This document shows, piece after piece, positions 1 to 7,483 of a DNA stretch of 46,268 nt; position 1 is the stretch's first letter; each line of letters begins with the position of its first letter. This stretch comes from E44-bin32 sp034430595 (lineage in GTDB: Bacteria; Chloroflexota; Anaerolineae; Anaerolineales; E44-bin32). The position numbers and the translations under genes were made by a program. The notes beneath the pieces are model-generated. The model was given only the letters and a program-made list of their open reading frames with translations. It ran no database searches and had not been told where the DNA came from. The stretch lies in assembly GCA_034430595.1 (NCBI GenBank), contig DAOUEL010000036.1, positions 1 through 46,268 on the forward strand, given 5' to 3'.

Positions 1-2
1 GC

Positions 3-992
3 GCACAGATCATCCAGCGTGTGGCGAACGAGCTGTCGGTCAATCCCCGGCTGCTGCTTGCGCTGCTCGACTTGCGCAGCGGATGGTTGTTTGATCACCC
101 TCCGGGCGCAGGGAGTGAGCGCTACCCGCTCGGCTTCCGTATCGCCGGGCGAGAGGGTCTGTACGAGGAGATGCGCATCGTTGCCACCCAGCTTAACCTG
201 GCCTACTACGGTTGGCGCGAGGGCAGCTTCCAGACAATCCACTTCGAGGATGGCATCACGCTCCGCCTGAATCCGACTCTCAATGCCGGCACGGTTGCCG
301 TGATGCACTTATTCAGCCTGTTCTCCAGCTGGCAGGACTGGGTGGATGCCCTCTACGGCCCGGCTGGTTTTCCGGTTCGCTACCACTCACTCTTCGGAAA
401 TGCGTGGGCGCGTGCAGCGCTCGTGAATCCACTCATCCCCGCCGGATTGATTCAGCCGGCTCTCGAGCTGCCGTTCCGAACGGGTGAAGCCTGGAGCTTC
501 ACGGCTGGCCCGCATAACGCATGGAACGCCGGCACCCCGCTTGGTGCGCTCGATTTTTCACCGATCACGGGAGAAGAACCCTGCGCTGTATCAACCCGCT
601 GGGTAACCGCCTCGGCGCCGGGAGTGGTCGTGCGTGCGGCCGATCATGCAGTTGCTCTGGATCTCGACGGTGACGGTTTCGAGGGAACCGGATGGGTCAT
701 CCTCTACTTCCACCTGGCATCGACGGGCATGATCCAACCAGGCACGCGAGTCACCCTCGAGCAACCCCTCGGGCACCCCTCCTGCCAGGGCGGGCAGGCA
801 ACCGGGACGCATGTGCACATTGCCCGCAAGTATAACGGTGAGTGGCTGGCTGCCGATGGGCCGGTGCCGTTTATGTTAAGCGGCTGGCAGGCGGTTGCCG
901 GCGAACGGATCTATCAGGGACAGCTCGTCCGGGGCGAGCAGGTTGTGACAGCCGATTCGTCCGGTCGAGCGGGCTCGACGATCCGTAAATGA
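3..992 (+). CDS. M23-type (LasA-like) metallopeptidase, 5' partial
   Basis: The reading frame is open to the left edge. The codons before the GTG at 21 read AQIIQR and continue smoothly into the protein, so the true start lies outside the window and the GTG at 21 is not the start. Counting from that GTG, the M23 zinc site is visible as His165 and Asp178 (PHNAWN...GALDF) and the HxH pair His264/His266 (GTHVHIARKYNGEW). These fit a LasA/lysostaphin-like peptidoglycan endopeptidase fold. The N-terminal part (NPRLLLALLDLRSGW) is a helical segment seen ahead of M23 domains in Chloroflexota proteins. An extracytoplasmic role in cell-wall turnover is inferred; the signal peptide would be in the missing part. 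Confidence 0.8.
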   Translation, partial: AQIIQRVANELSVNPRLLLALLDLRSGWLFDHPPGAGSERYPLGFRIAGREGLYEEMRIVATQLNLAYYGWREGSFQTIHFEDGITLRLNPTLNAGTVAVMHLFSLFSSWQDWVDALYGPAGFPVRYHSLFGNAWARAALVNPLIPAGLIQPALELPFRTGEAWSFTAGPHNAWNAGTPLGALDFSPITGEEPCAVSTRWVTASAPGVVVRAADHAVALDLDGDGFEGTGWVILYFHLASTGMIQPGTRVTLEQPLGHPSCQGGQATGTHVHIARKYNGEWLAADGPVPFMLSGWQAVAGERIYQGQLVRGEQVVTADSSGRAGSTIRK

Positions 993-1078
993 CGCAGTCT
1001 CGAAAGCGATCATTTCGGATATTGCGAGGATAATAAATCCGCTATGATTGAATGCATCGCAAACCTATTGGTAATCAA

Positions 1079-4000
1079 ATGAAGAACCATCCCGTTCTCC
1101 TGACAAAGATCAAGCCGCCCCAAACCAATACCCGGACCTTGAGCCGCCCGCGTATAACGGACGCCTTGCTGGAGGCGCTGCACTACAGAGTGACTGTTGT
1201 GCAGGCGGGCGCTGGATATGGCAAGAGCACAGCGGTCATGTCGCTCATCGGCCAGCATGAACCGCTTATCTGGTATCAGGTATCGCGCGAGGACGCAGAC
1301 CCGTTCGTTTTCTTTCAGCACCTGCTCTATGCTACTAGAGTTGCCATGCCCGGTTTGGGCAATCTGCCGATCGCCTTCCTTGAATCCTGGGATGGCTCGC
1401 GCGGCCCATTACCCGCACGCGAGGTGCTCTACCGCTACCTGAACGAATTGAACGAGGGTCTGGACCAGCCGGCTTTGATGGTTCTGGAGGATATTCATCT
1501 TGCGGCGATGGTTCCGGATGTCGCGCAGGCACTGGATGAGCTGATCAGCCTGGCACCTCACCATCTGCATATCCTTCTCACAACACGTTTACCGCTCAAC
1601 CTGCCTGGCATGTCTCGCTGGATGGCGCGCGGCCAGGTGCTTCAGATCGATCAGCAGAATCTTGCGTTCACAGCGGGAGAACTCGCGCAGCTGTTCAGTG
1701 AACGCTATGCTTACGAGTTGAGCGAGGAAGAGGTGACCTACCTGCTCGAAGCCACGGAAGGTTGGGCGATTACACTCCAGCTCGTAGGGCAAAGTCTTAG
1801 AAGTAATCTTGTCAGCGATGTGCACCAGGCGCTGGATTTTCCTTCCGCTTCGCTCGATACCCTATTTGAAATCTTAGCAAAAGAGGTGCTCGACCTGCAG
1901 CCGCCAGAAATTCGCTCCTTCATGCAGGCGACCTCCGTGCTTCAGGTGATGACGCCCGAAGCGTGTGACGCGCTGCTCGGGACGCAGAACAGCTTGGCGA
2001 TGCTTGAAAAACTACAGCATGAGGATTTATTCGTACTCAAAATTGGTGAGGGCATATACCGCTACCATCACATCTTCCACCGCTTCCTGCGTCGGCAAAT
2101 CAATCAGGATTCAGCCAATGCTCTTCATAAGATTGCCACGGAGTTCCAGCTTCGAGCGGGGGATATGGATGCAGCCTTCTACCATTCCCTGAAAGCCGGT
2201 GATAATACGACGGGAGCCCGAATTCTCAGCCAGTATGGTGAAGAGCTGCTGCGGAATGGCCGCTACAACACCCTGAATGCCATGCTGGAGGCAATCGAAC
2301 CGGAGATGCTACAGCAGCATCCAACGCTGCTGCTGTTCCTGGGAGATCTGGCTCGTTTGCACAGCCGGTTCCAGGAGGCCCTGGGCTGGTACCAGCAGGC
2401 AGAAGCCCTATGGCGTGAGCGAGGCCAGATGGAGGGAATCAGCCGGGCGCTGCGCGGGCGAGCCAGGGTCTACCTTGATACGGTCAATCCCAGCAAAGCG
2501 GAGGAGCTGCTACAGCAAGCCTTGCGTCTATCCGATGGCACGGCAGATCGGGACACGATGGCGAACCTGTACGAGCTGCTCGCCGAAAACAAGCTCAATG
2601 CGGGTAAGGGAGACGAGGCGGAATCCTATCAGCGTCAAGCCCAGGAGCTGCGCCGGGAAGGGCCGGCCGACTCGCAGCTCCAGATTCGTGTTCTACTGCG
2701 CACCGGCCGCCTGGCCGAAGCCCGGCAGCAGCTGGAGAACCTGGTTGAAGTTGAACGCGACGAACCCGTCCAGCAACCCCGGGCTCACCGTGAAACTCAT
2801 TTGCTGCTCTCGCTCATTTGCGCCATGCAGGGAGAGCCGCAGGCAGCATTCGACTCGGCACTGGAGGGCACCAGGCGGGGGGAAGAATTCAACTCGCCGT
2901 TTGTGACGGCCGTGGGATACATGCGTCAGGGGCATGCGTTGATGATGCTCTCTCAATCCCACCGCTACGAACGGGCGATCGAGAAATTCAACGCCGCGAT
3001 CGAGCTCAGCCGCTCATTGCATATCCCCCGTTTGCGGGTTGAAGCCTACTGGGGTTTGACGCGCGCCTTTGGCTACCAGGGTGACATGGCGGAAGCCCAG
3101 CGCACCGCCCAGCAGGGGATCGAGATCGCGACCCGAGCCGGTGATGAGTGGATTGCGTCATTGATTCGCAGCACACTCGGGGCATGCTACATCCTGGGGG
3201 GTGAAGGCTCGACCGGGCAGCGCTGGTTGGCAGAGGCCATGCATGGCTTTCAGGATTGCAGCGATCCGTTTGGAACCACCAGCGCCCAGCTCTGGCGCTG
3301 TATCGGGTGGTATTACGGCGGCGAGGCCGAACTGTTTCAGGATGCTTTCAAGCAAGTGCTCGACTCGAGTTTGCGGCACGGGTACTCTGAACTGCTCACC
3401 AAACCGACTCTGCTCGGCGTCCCGGATGAGCGCCGGTTGGTTCCGCTGCTCTTGCACGCCCGCAAGCTGGGTTGGGCGCAGGGCTACCCCGACCGTCTGC
3501 TGCATGAACTGAACCTGGGTGGCGTGCAGCTTCACCCCGGATATCAGCTGCGGATTGAAAGCATGGGCCCCTTTCAGGTCCGGTGGGGAGAGCAGAAGAT
3601 AAGCTCCTCCGAGTGGAAGCGCGAGAAATCCCGCCAGCTGCTGCAGGTATTGATCGCCAATCGGGCTGCGCCGCTTGATCGAGATCAAATATGTGAATGC
3701 CTGTGGCCCGGAATGGATTCCAAATCTGCACATCGTAATTTCAAGGTTGCGTTGAATTCACTCTACCAGGTGCTCGAGCCGGGCCGCGAGCCAGGCAGCG
3801 AATCGGCTTATATCGTGCGCGAGGGATCGACCTATGCCCTGCGACCGGGAGCTGATATCTGGCTGGATGCAGAAGAATTTGACGCTGCGGTGAATCAAGC
3901 GGAAGCCCTCATCGGACTCGATCCAGCATCGGCCAGGCTTCAGCTTGAGAGGGTGTTTGAGCTTTACCGGGGTGACTTTCTGGCCGAAGCACGATACGAA

Positions 4001-4312
4001 ACATGGGCCGCAGCGGAACGTGAACGGCTGGCCGTGCGTTTTCTCCAGAGCGGAGATCGGCTTTGCGAGCTGTACCAGGAATCGGATCCCGAGTCGGTGA
4101 TCAAGATCTGCCAGCGCGTGCTATCTGTCGACGACTGCTGGGAACGAGCCTACCGCTTCATGATGCGCGCCTACGCCAGGCTTGGTGATCATGGCCGGGT
4201 GGCGCGCACCTTCCAGACCTGTCAGGAAGTACTGCGGTCAGAATTAGATGTCGCTCCCGCCCCGCAGACCATCGATCTCTACCGATCCCTGATAGGTGAT
4301 CAAGGCGAATAA
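1079..4312 (+). CDS. MalT-like STAND ATPase transcriptional activator with TPRs and C-terminal SARP/BTAD module
   Basis: This 1077-residue regulator has an N-terminal P-loop NTPase with Walker A AGAGYGKST (about residues 43-51) and Walker B ALMVLEDIHL (about 132-141), as in MalT-type STAND proteins. A long helical TPR-like middle follows (about 380-800). From about residue 824 there is an OmpR-like winged helix (GPFQVRW, KREKSRQLLQVL), then a bacterial transcriptional activator domain (about 927-1075, LYRGDFLAEARYETWAAAERERL). In MalT the C-terminus is LuxR-type; here it is SARP-type. The ATG at 1079 is preferred to an in-frame ATG at 1052, because the family usually begins a few residues before LLTKIKPP; neither has a strong ribosome-binding site. 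A small gene follows after 63 bases. The inducer and targets are unknown; the catabolic genes downstream are candidates by position only. Confidence 0.85.
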   Translation: MKNHPVLLTKIKPPQTNTRTLSRPRITDALLEALHYRVTVVQAGAGYGKSTAVMSLIGQHEPLIWYQVSREDADPFVFFQHLLYATRVAMPGLGNLPIAFLESWDGSRGPLPAREVLYRYLNELNEGLDQPALMVLEDIHLAAMVPDVAQALDELISLAPHHLHILLTTRLPLNLPGMSRWMARGQVLQIDQQNLAFTAGELAQLFSERYAYELSEEEVTYLLEATEGWAITLQLVGQSLRSNLVSDVHQALDFPSASLDTLFEILAKEVLDLQPPEIRSFMQATSVLQVMTPEACDALLGTQNSLAMLEKLQHEDLFVLKIGEGIYRYHHIFHRFLRRQINQDSANALHKIATEFQLRAGDMDAAFYHSLKAGDNTTGARILSQYGEELLRNGRYNTLNAMLEAIEPEMLQQHPTLLLFLGDLARLHSRFQEALGWYQQAEALWRERGQMEGISRALRGRARVYLDTVNPSKAEELLQQALRLSDGTADRDTMANLYELLAENKLNAGKGDEAESYQRQAQELRREGPADSQLQIRVLLRTGRLAEARQQLENLVEVERDEPVQQPRAHRETHLLLSLICAMQGEPQAAFDSALEGTRRGEEFNSPFVTAVGYMRQGHALMMLSQSHRYERAIEKFNAAIELSRSLHIPRLRVEAYWGLTRAFGYQGDMAEAQRTAQQGIEIATRAGDEWIASLIRSTLGACYILGGEGSTGQRWLAEAMHGFQDCSDPFGTTSAQLWRCIGWYYGGEAELFQDAFKQVLDSSLRHGYSELLTKPTLLGVPDERRLVPLLLHARKLGWAQGYPDRLLHELNLGGVQLHPGYQLRIESMGPFQVRWGEQKISSSEWKREKSRQLLQVLIANRAAPLDRDQICECLWPGMDSKSAHRNFKVALNSLYQVLEPGREPGSESAYIVREGSTYALRPGADIWLDAEEFDAAVNQAEALIGLDPASARLQLERVFELYRGDFLAEARYETWAAAERERLAVRFLQSGDRLCELYQESDPESVIKICQRVLSVDDCWERAYRFMMRAYARLGDHGRVARTFQTCQEVLRSELDVAPAPQTIDLYRSLIGDQGE

Positions 4313-4375
4313 TCAGGCACGTGTAACTGGGGAGTAACGCACGCCTGCTACCCTGAAGCCTGGAGGGAGGCGTTC

Positions 4376-4585
4376 GTGCCAGAATCCCAGGATACGAATA
4401 TTTCCTCGTTCTTAATTCGCTTCATCGATATCAAGAAACCTGCCGATCAGCCGGGTGCATACCGCGGGGTCATTCGCCATATCCAATCCGGTGATGAGCA
4501 GGCTTTTACACACTGGAGGGAGGCAATCGAGTTTATCCAGCGTTTCTTTCCCATGGAAGACGTGGATCTTGAATCTATCCGATAA
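4376..4585 (+). CDS. Small acidic protein downstream of the MalT-like regulator
   Basis: A 69-residue protein starts at a GTG preceded by GGAGGGAGG at about 4362-4370, a very strong ribosome-binding site that supports real translation. It has no signal peptide or membrane segment. The sequence includes SSFLIRFIDIKK, YRGVIRHIQSGDEQAF and a C-terminal amphipathic helix (WREAIEFIQRF). I recall short proteins with a 'W/YRGxIxHxQSGE..F' core next to MalT/SARP-type regulators in Chloroflexota, but cannot name the family. It is probably cotranscribed with the regulator. A role as a partner or modulator of that regulator is only an inference from position. Confidence 0.7.
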   Translation: MPESQDTNISSFLIRFIDIKKPADQPGAYRGVIRHIQSGDEQAFTHWREAIEFIQRFFPMEDVDLESIR

Positions 4586-4671
4586 CCTATCCATCGGAAA
4601 AGCATTCGTTATTCCTGTACATTCGCAGCAGGTCGTTTCCGACTATGAGTAAGAACGAAAAGGAGAGCAAG

Positions 4672-5430
4672 ATGCGATTGAAGGACCGGGTGTGCATGAT
4701 TACAGGAGGCGCCGCAGGGATCGGGGCAGCGGTCGCACGACGGTTTGCTGAGGAGGGTGCCGTCGTCTGCATCTGTGATCTGGATGAGGTTGGCGGGAAA
4801 ACGGTCGCTGAGGAAACGGGCGGTTTGTTCCATAAGGTGAACGTCGCCAGGCGAGAAGAAGCCCAGCAATGGGTTGAGACGGTGCTGGCGAAACACGGCC
4901 GGATCGATGTCTTGATCAACAACGCTGGCGTGCTGCGTGATGGCCTGCTGGTCAAGGTCAAGGATGGCCAGCTGGTGAAGCAAATGCCGGAAGAAGACTT
5001 CGACCTGGTGATCGAGGTCAATTTGAAAGGGACATTCAACTGCGCCCAGGCCGTTATCCCTACAATGATCAAGCAGGGGCAGGGCGTGATCCTCAACGCT
5101 ACCTCGATCGTTGGTCTGGATGGCAATTTTGGACAGACCAATTACGTCGCATCTAAAGCCGGTGTGATTGGGATGACGAAAGTATGGGCGCGCGAGTTGG
5201 GAAGGTATCAGGTCCGGGTGAACGCGGTTGCGCCTGGGTTTACGTTGACCGAAATGGTGAAGCAAATGCCCGAGCAGGTCCTGGACGGCATGGTCTCCCA
5301 CACGCCGCTCGGTCGAATGGGGCAGCCGCTTGATATCGCGAACGCCTACCTGTTCCTGGCGTCCGATGAAGCCAGCTTCATCACCGGGATCACGCTGCGG
5401 GTGGACGGCGGGATCGTGGTCGGTACCTGA
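4672..5430 (+). CDS. Short-chain dehydrogenase/reductase (FabG-like)
   Basis: This is a 252-residue classical SDR. It has the cofactor-binding TGGAAGIG near the N-terminus, NNAG in the middle, and the active site Ser (NATSIVG) with Tyr-x-x-x-Lys (NYVASKAG). The C-terminus DGGIVVGT is typical of FabG-like 3-oxoacyl-ACP or 3-hydroxyacyl-CoA reductases. The ATG at 4672 is chosen because AAAGGAG sits 7 bases upstream; an ATG at 4645 would add nine residues in front of the fold. The next gene starts 7 bases after the stop, so the two are surely cotranscribed. In a catabolic cluster with ligases and a thiolase it most likely oxidises a 3-hydroxyacyl-CoA intermediate. That is inferred; it could also act as a reductase. 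Confidence 0.88.
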   Translation: MRLKDRVCMITGGAAGIGAAVARRFAEEGAVVCICDLDEVGGKTVAEETGGLFHKVNVARREEAQQWVETVLAKHGRIDVLINNAGVLRDGLLVKVKDGQLVKQMPEEDFDLVIEVNLKGTFNCAQAVIPTMIKQGQGVILNATSIVGLDGNFGQTNYVASKAGVIGMTKVWARELGRYQVRVNAVAPGFTLTEMVKQMPEQVLDGMVSHTPLGRMGQPLDIANAYLFLASDEASFITGITLRVDGGIVVGT

Positions 5431-5437
5431 GATAACA

Positions 5438-6448
5438 ATGACGAAGAACCGGCATCCGCAAATTCTATCGACCGGCAGTTATGTTCCGGAGCGGGTGGTC
5501 ACCAACGCCGAGATGGACATCTTGCTCGGTGAGTCGACCTCGGCCTGGCTGGAGGGTAACGTCGGTATTCGCGAGCGGCGCTGGATGGCTGATGGCCAGA
5601 CAACCTCCGACCTGGTCGTGAACGCCTCCCAGCGCGCCTTGGAGCGGGCGGGAATTCCAGCCGCCGCGCTCGACCTGGTCATCGTCTCGACCGACACGCC
5701 GGATTATCTTTCGCCCAGCACCTCGGTGGTCGTCCAGGACAAACTAGGCGCTGTGAATGCAGGCTGTTACGACGTCAACAGCGCCTGCGCCGGCTGGGTG
5801 ACGGCGCTCGATCAGGGGGCACGCTACCTGCTGACGGATGCAGATATGAACTTCATCCTGGTCGCAGGCGGCTATGGCATGAGCCGCTTTTTGAACCTGA
5901 AGGACAAGAAAACGGCCAACCTGTTCGCAGACGGTGCCGGGGCCGTGGTGCTTGGCACGGGCGAATCCCCCGGCTTCTTGAGCAGCAACTTACTGGCGAA
6001 GGGCGAATACCACGATGCGCTTGGCATTTATACCGGGGGCGCTTGGCGTCCCTGTACACCGGAAAACATGCAGAGTTTCGGTCCACCACACGTAGAGTTC
6101 GTCAAGAAATTCCCTAAAACCTTCAACACCGAGTACTGGCCCAAGCTGATCGGCGGTGCACTCGAGAAGGCCGGCCTGACCCTGGACGATGTCGACCTGT
6201 ACCTTTTCACACAGCTCAACCTGCGAACGATTGAGGCGATGATGGAGCTGCTCGGGCAGCCGATGGAAAAGACGCACTGGGTGATGGATAAATGGGGCTA
6301 CACCGGCTCACCATGCGTGGCGATGGCGCTCGACGATGCCATTGCAGCCGGGAGAGGGCCCGAACCAGGGCAGGTCGTGCTCTTCTGTGCCAGCGGGGGT
6401 GGGATCAGCATGGCCGCTTCCGTATGGCGCTGGACGGCTGCAAATTAG
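5438..6448 (+). CDS. KAS III (FabH)-like condensing enzyme homologue lacking the catalytic His and Asn
   Basis: This 336-residue thiolase-superfamily protein aligns along its length with FabH. The nucleophile is present as Cys117 (NSACAGW). The FabH block 'HQANLRII' reads FTQLNLRTIE, so the catalytic His is Thr258. The 'GNTSAAS' block reads WGYTGSP, so the catalytic Asn is Tyr288. The flanking alignment is intact (GGALEKAGL, MALDDAI), so a frameshift is not the cause. It may therefore be an acyl transferase, a scaffold, or a condensing enzyme with a different mechanism, not a normal fatty-acid initiator. The start follows the SDR stop closely (ATG 5438); an upstream in-frame ATG at 5330 lies inside the SDR and is unlikely. 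Confidence 0.85.
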   Translation: MTKNRHPQILSTGSYVPERVVTNAEMDILLGESTSAWLEGNVGIRERRWMADGQTTSDLVVNASQRALERAGIPAAALDLVIVSTDTPDYLSPSTSVVVQDKLGAVNAGCYDVNSACAGWVTALDQGARYLLTDADMNFILVAGGYGMSRFLNLKDKKTANLFADGAGAVVLGTGESPGFLSSNLLAKGEYHDALGIYTGGAWRPCTPENMQSFGPPHVEFVKKFPKTFNTEYWPKLIGGALEKAGLTLDDVDLYLFTQLNLRTIEAMMELLGQPMEKTHWVMDKWGYTGSPCVAMALDDAIAAGRGPEPGQVVLFCASGGGISMAASVWRWTAAN

Positions 6449-6546
6449 ATGAATCGGCGCGACGCGGCCGGGAAAATGGATCCCGGGCAAGCAGCAGGTA
6501 TCACGCAGCGTGCTCCCGTCGTGAAATAAGCAGGAGGAGGTACCCG

Positions 6547-6573
6547 TTGATCAACGAGGCTAAGGCAGCCTAA
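6547..6573 (+). other. Possible 8-codon coupling mini-ORF upstream of the hydrolase
   Basis: The best ribosome-binding site in this gap, AGGAGGAGG (6532-6540), is 6 bases ahead of a TTG codon, not ahead of the hydrolase ATG. From that TTG eight codons (MINEAKAA) run to a TAA whose last A is the first base of the hydrolase ATG (TAATG). The hydrolase ATG has only a weak site of its own. This arrangement fits translational coupling or a short leader peptide. Alternatively the Shine-Dalgarno acts at a distance and the peptide is incidental. Confidence 0.35.
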
Positions 6574-7451
6574 TGTCAGAAAAAGCACCATCTCCAGACC
6601 GGTCCGGCCAGATCGAGGTAGAAGGAGGGACACGCCGGATCTACTGGGAATATTTTGGGGCAGGAGAGAGGGAGGTCGTCGTCCTGCTGAACGGCCTGGC
6701 CATGTTGACGAAATCCTGGCACCGTACAGTGCCGATTCTGCAACCCGAATACGACGTCCTGCTGTACGACTACTTCGGGCAGGGCGGCTCCTCGCAGGAG
6801 GACGAACCGTACTTCATCCATAAGTTCAGCGAATACCTGGTTGGGGTCATGGATCACCTGGGCATTGAGAAAGTCCACCCGATTGGCGTTTCCTATGGCG
6901 GCTTTATCGCTGCCGACCTGGGTCGTCTATTCCAGAACCGGCTGCATACTCTCACGTTATCCGGGATTCTCCTGACGGATGAGATTCAATTCCAGATGTA
7001 CCAGGATATCTCGTTGATGTTCTACCAGCACGATGAACGCACGTTCGAAATCTACACCTATTACCTGTATGAGAAGATATTCAGCGAGACCTTCGCCCGG
7101 CGCATTTACGGCGAGAAGATGGAAAAAGGCCGCCGGAATTTCTACAACCGCTACTGTAACAAGCGTTATTGCTTGATCAGGCTCACGGAAGCACAGAATC
7201 CATTCTTCGATAACATCCGCCGCGACGAGAACGCGTACCGGGGGATCCAAACTCCGACGCTCATCTTTACGGGTGAGGAAGACCGGGCAATTCCCCCCTG
7301 GCAGCAGAGTAAATTGACCGGTATTCTCCCGAACAGCCGCCAGATCATGCTGCATGAATGCGGGCATATGACCTATATGGAGCGCCCGGAGATCTTCTGG
7401 CCTACGTTGAAGAAATTTTTTGCGGCAAAGAGCATTGAATTCGAATTGTAA
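6573..7451 (+). CDS. Alpha/beta hydrolase (first of three)
   Basis: A 292-residue cytoplasmic alpha/beta hydrolase. The nucleophile elbow is GVSYGGF (Ser107), the acid is in GEEDRAIPP, and the histidine is in HECGHMTYMERPE near the C-terminus, so the triad looks complete. The oxyanion region is LLNGLAMLTKSW. It sits between the KAS III-like gene and an acyl-CoA ligase on the same strand. Hydrolases of this type act on esters, lactones, thioesters or C-C bonds (meta-cleavage products, 3-oxoadipate enol-lactone). The sequence alone does not tell which. Its start overlaps the stop of a possible coupling mini-ORF. Confidence 0.85.
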   Translation: MSEKAPSPDRSGQIEVEGGTRRIYWEYFGAGEREVVVLLNGLAMLTKSWHRTVPILQPEYDVLLYDYFGQGGSSQEDEPYFIHKFSEYLVGVMDHLGIEKVHPIGVSYGGFIAADLGRLFQNRLHTLTLSGILLTDEIQFQMYQDISLMFYQHDERTFEIYTYYLYEKIFSETFARRIYGEKMEKGRRNFYNRYCNKRYCLIRLTEAQNPFFDNIRRDENAYRGIQTPTLIFTGEEDRAIPPWQQSKLTGILPNSRQIMLHECGHMTYMERPEIFWPTLKKFFAAKSIEFEL

Positions 7452-7483
7452 ACGGACTCCATCCGGTAGGCGGGAGGTGGAAA

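Noticed and set aside
5438..6448. Idea that the loss of His and Asn in the KAS III-like protein is a sequencing error
   Set aside because: Both changes are surrounded by well-aligned sequence in the same frame, and each needs more than one base change from the usual codon choices. A simple error is unlikely.
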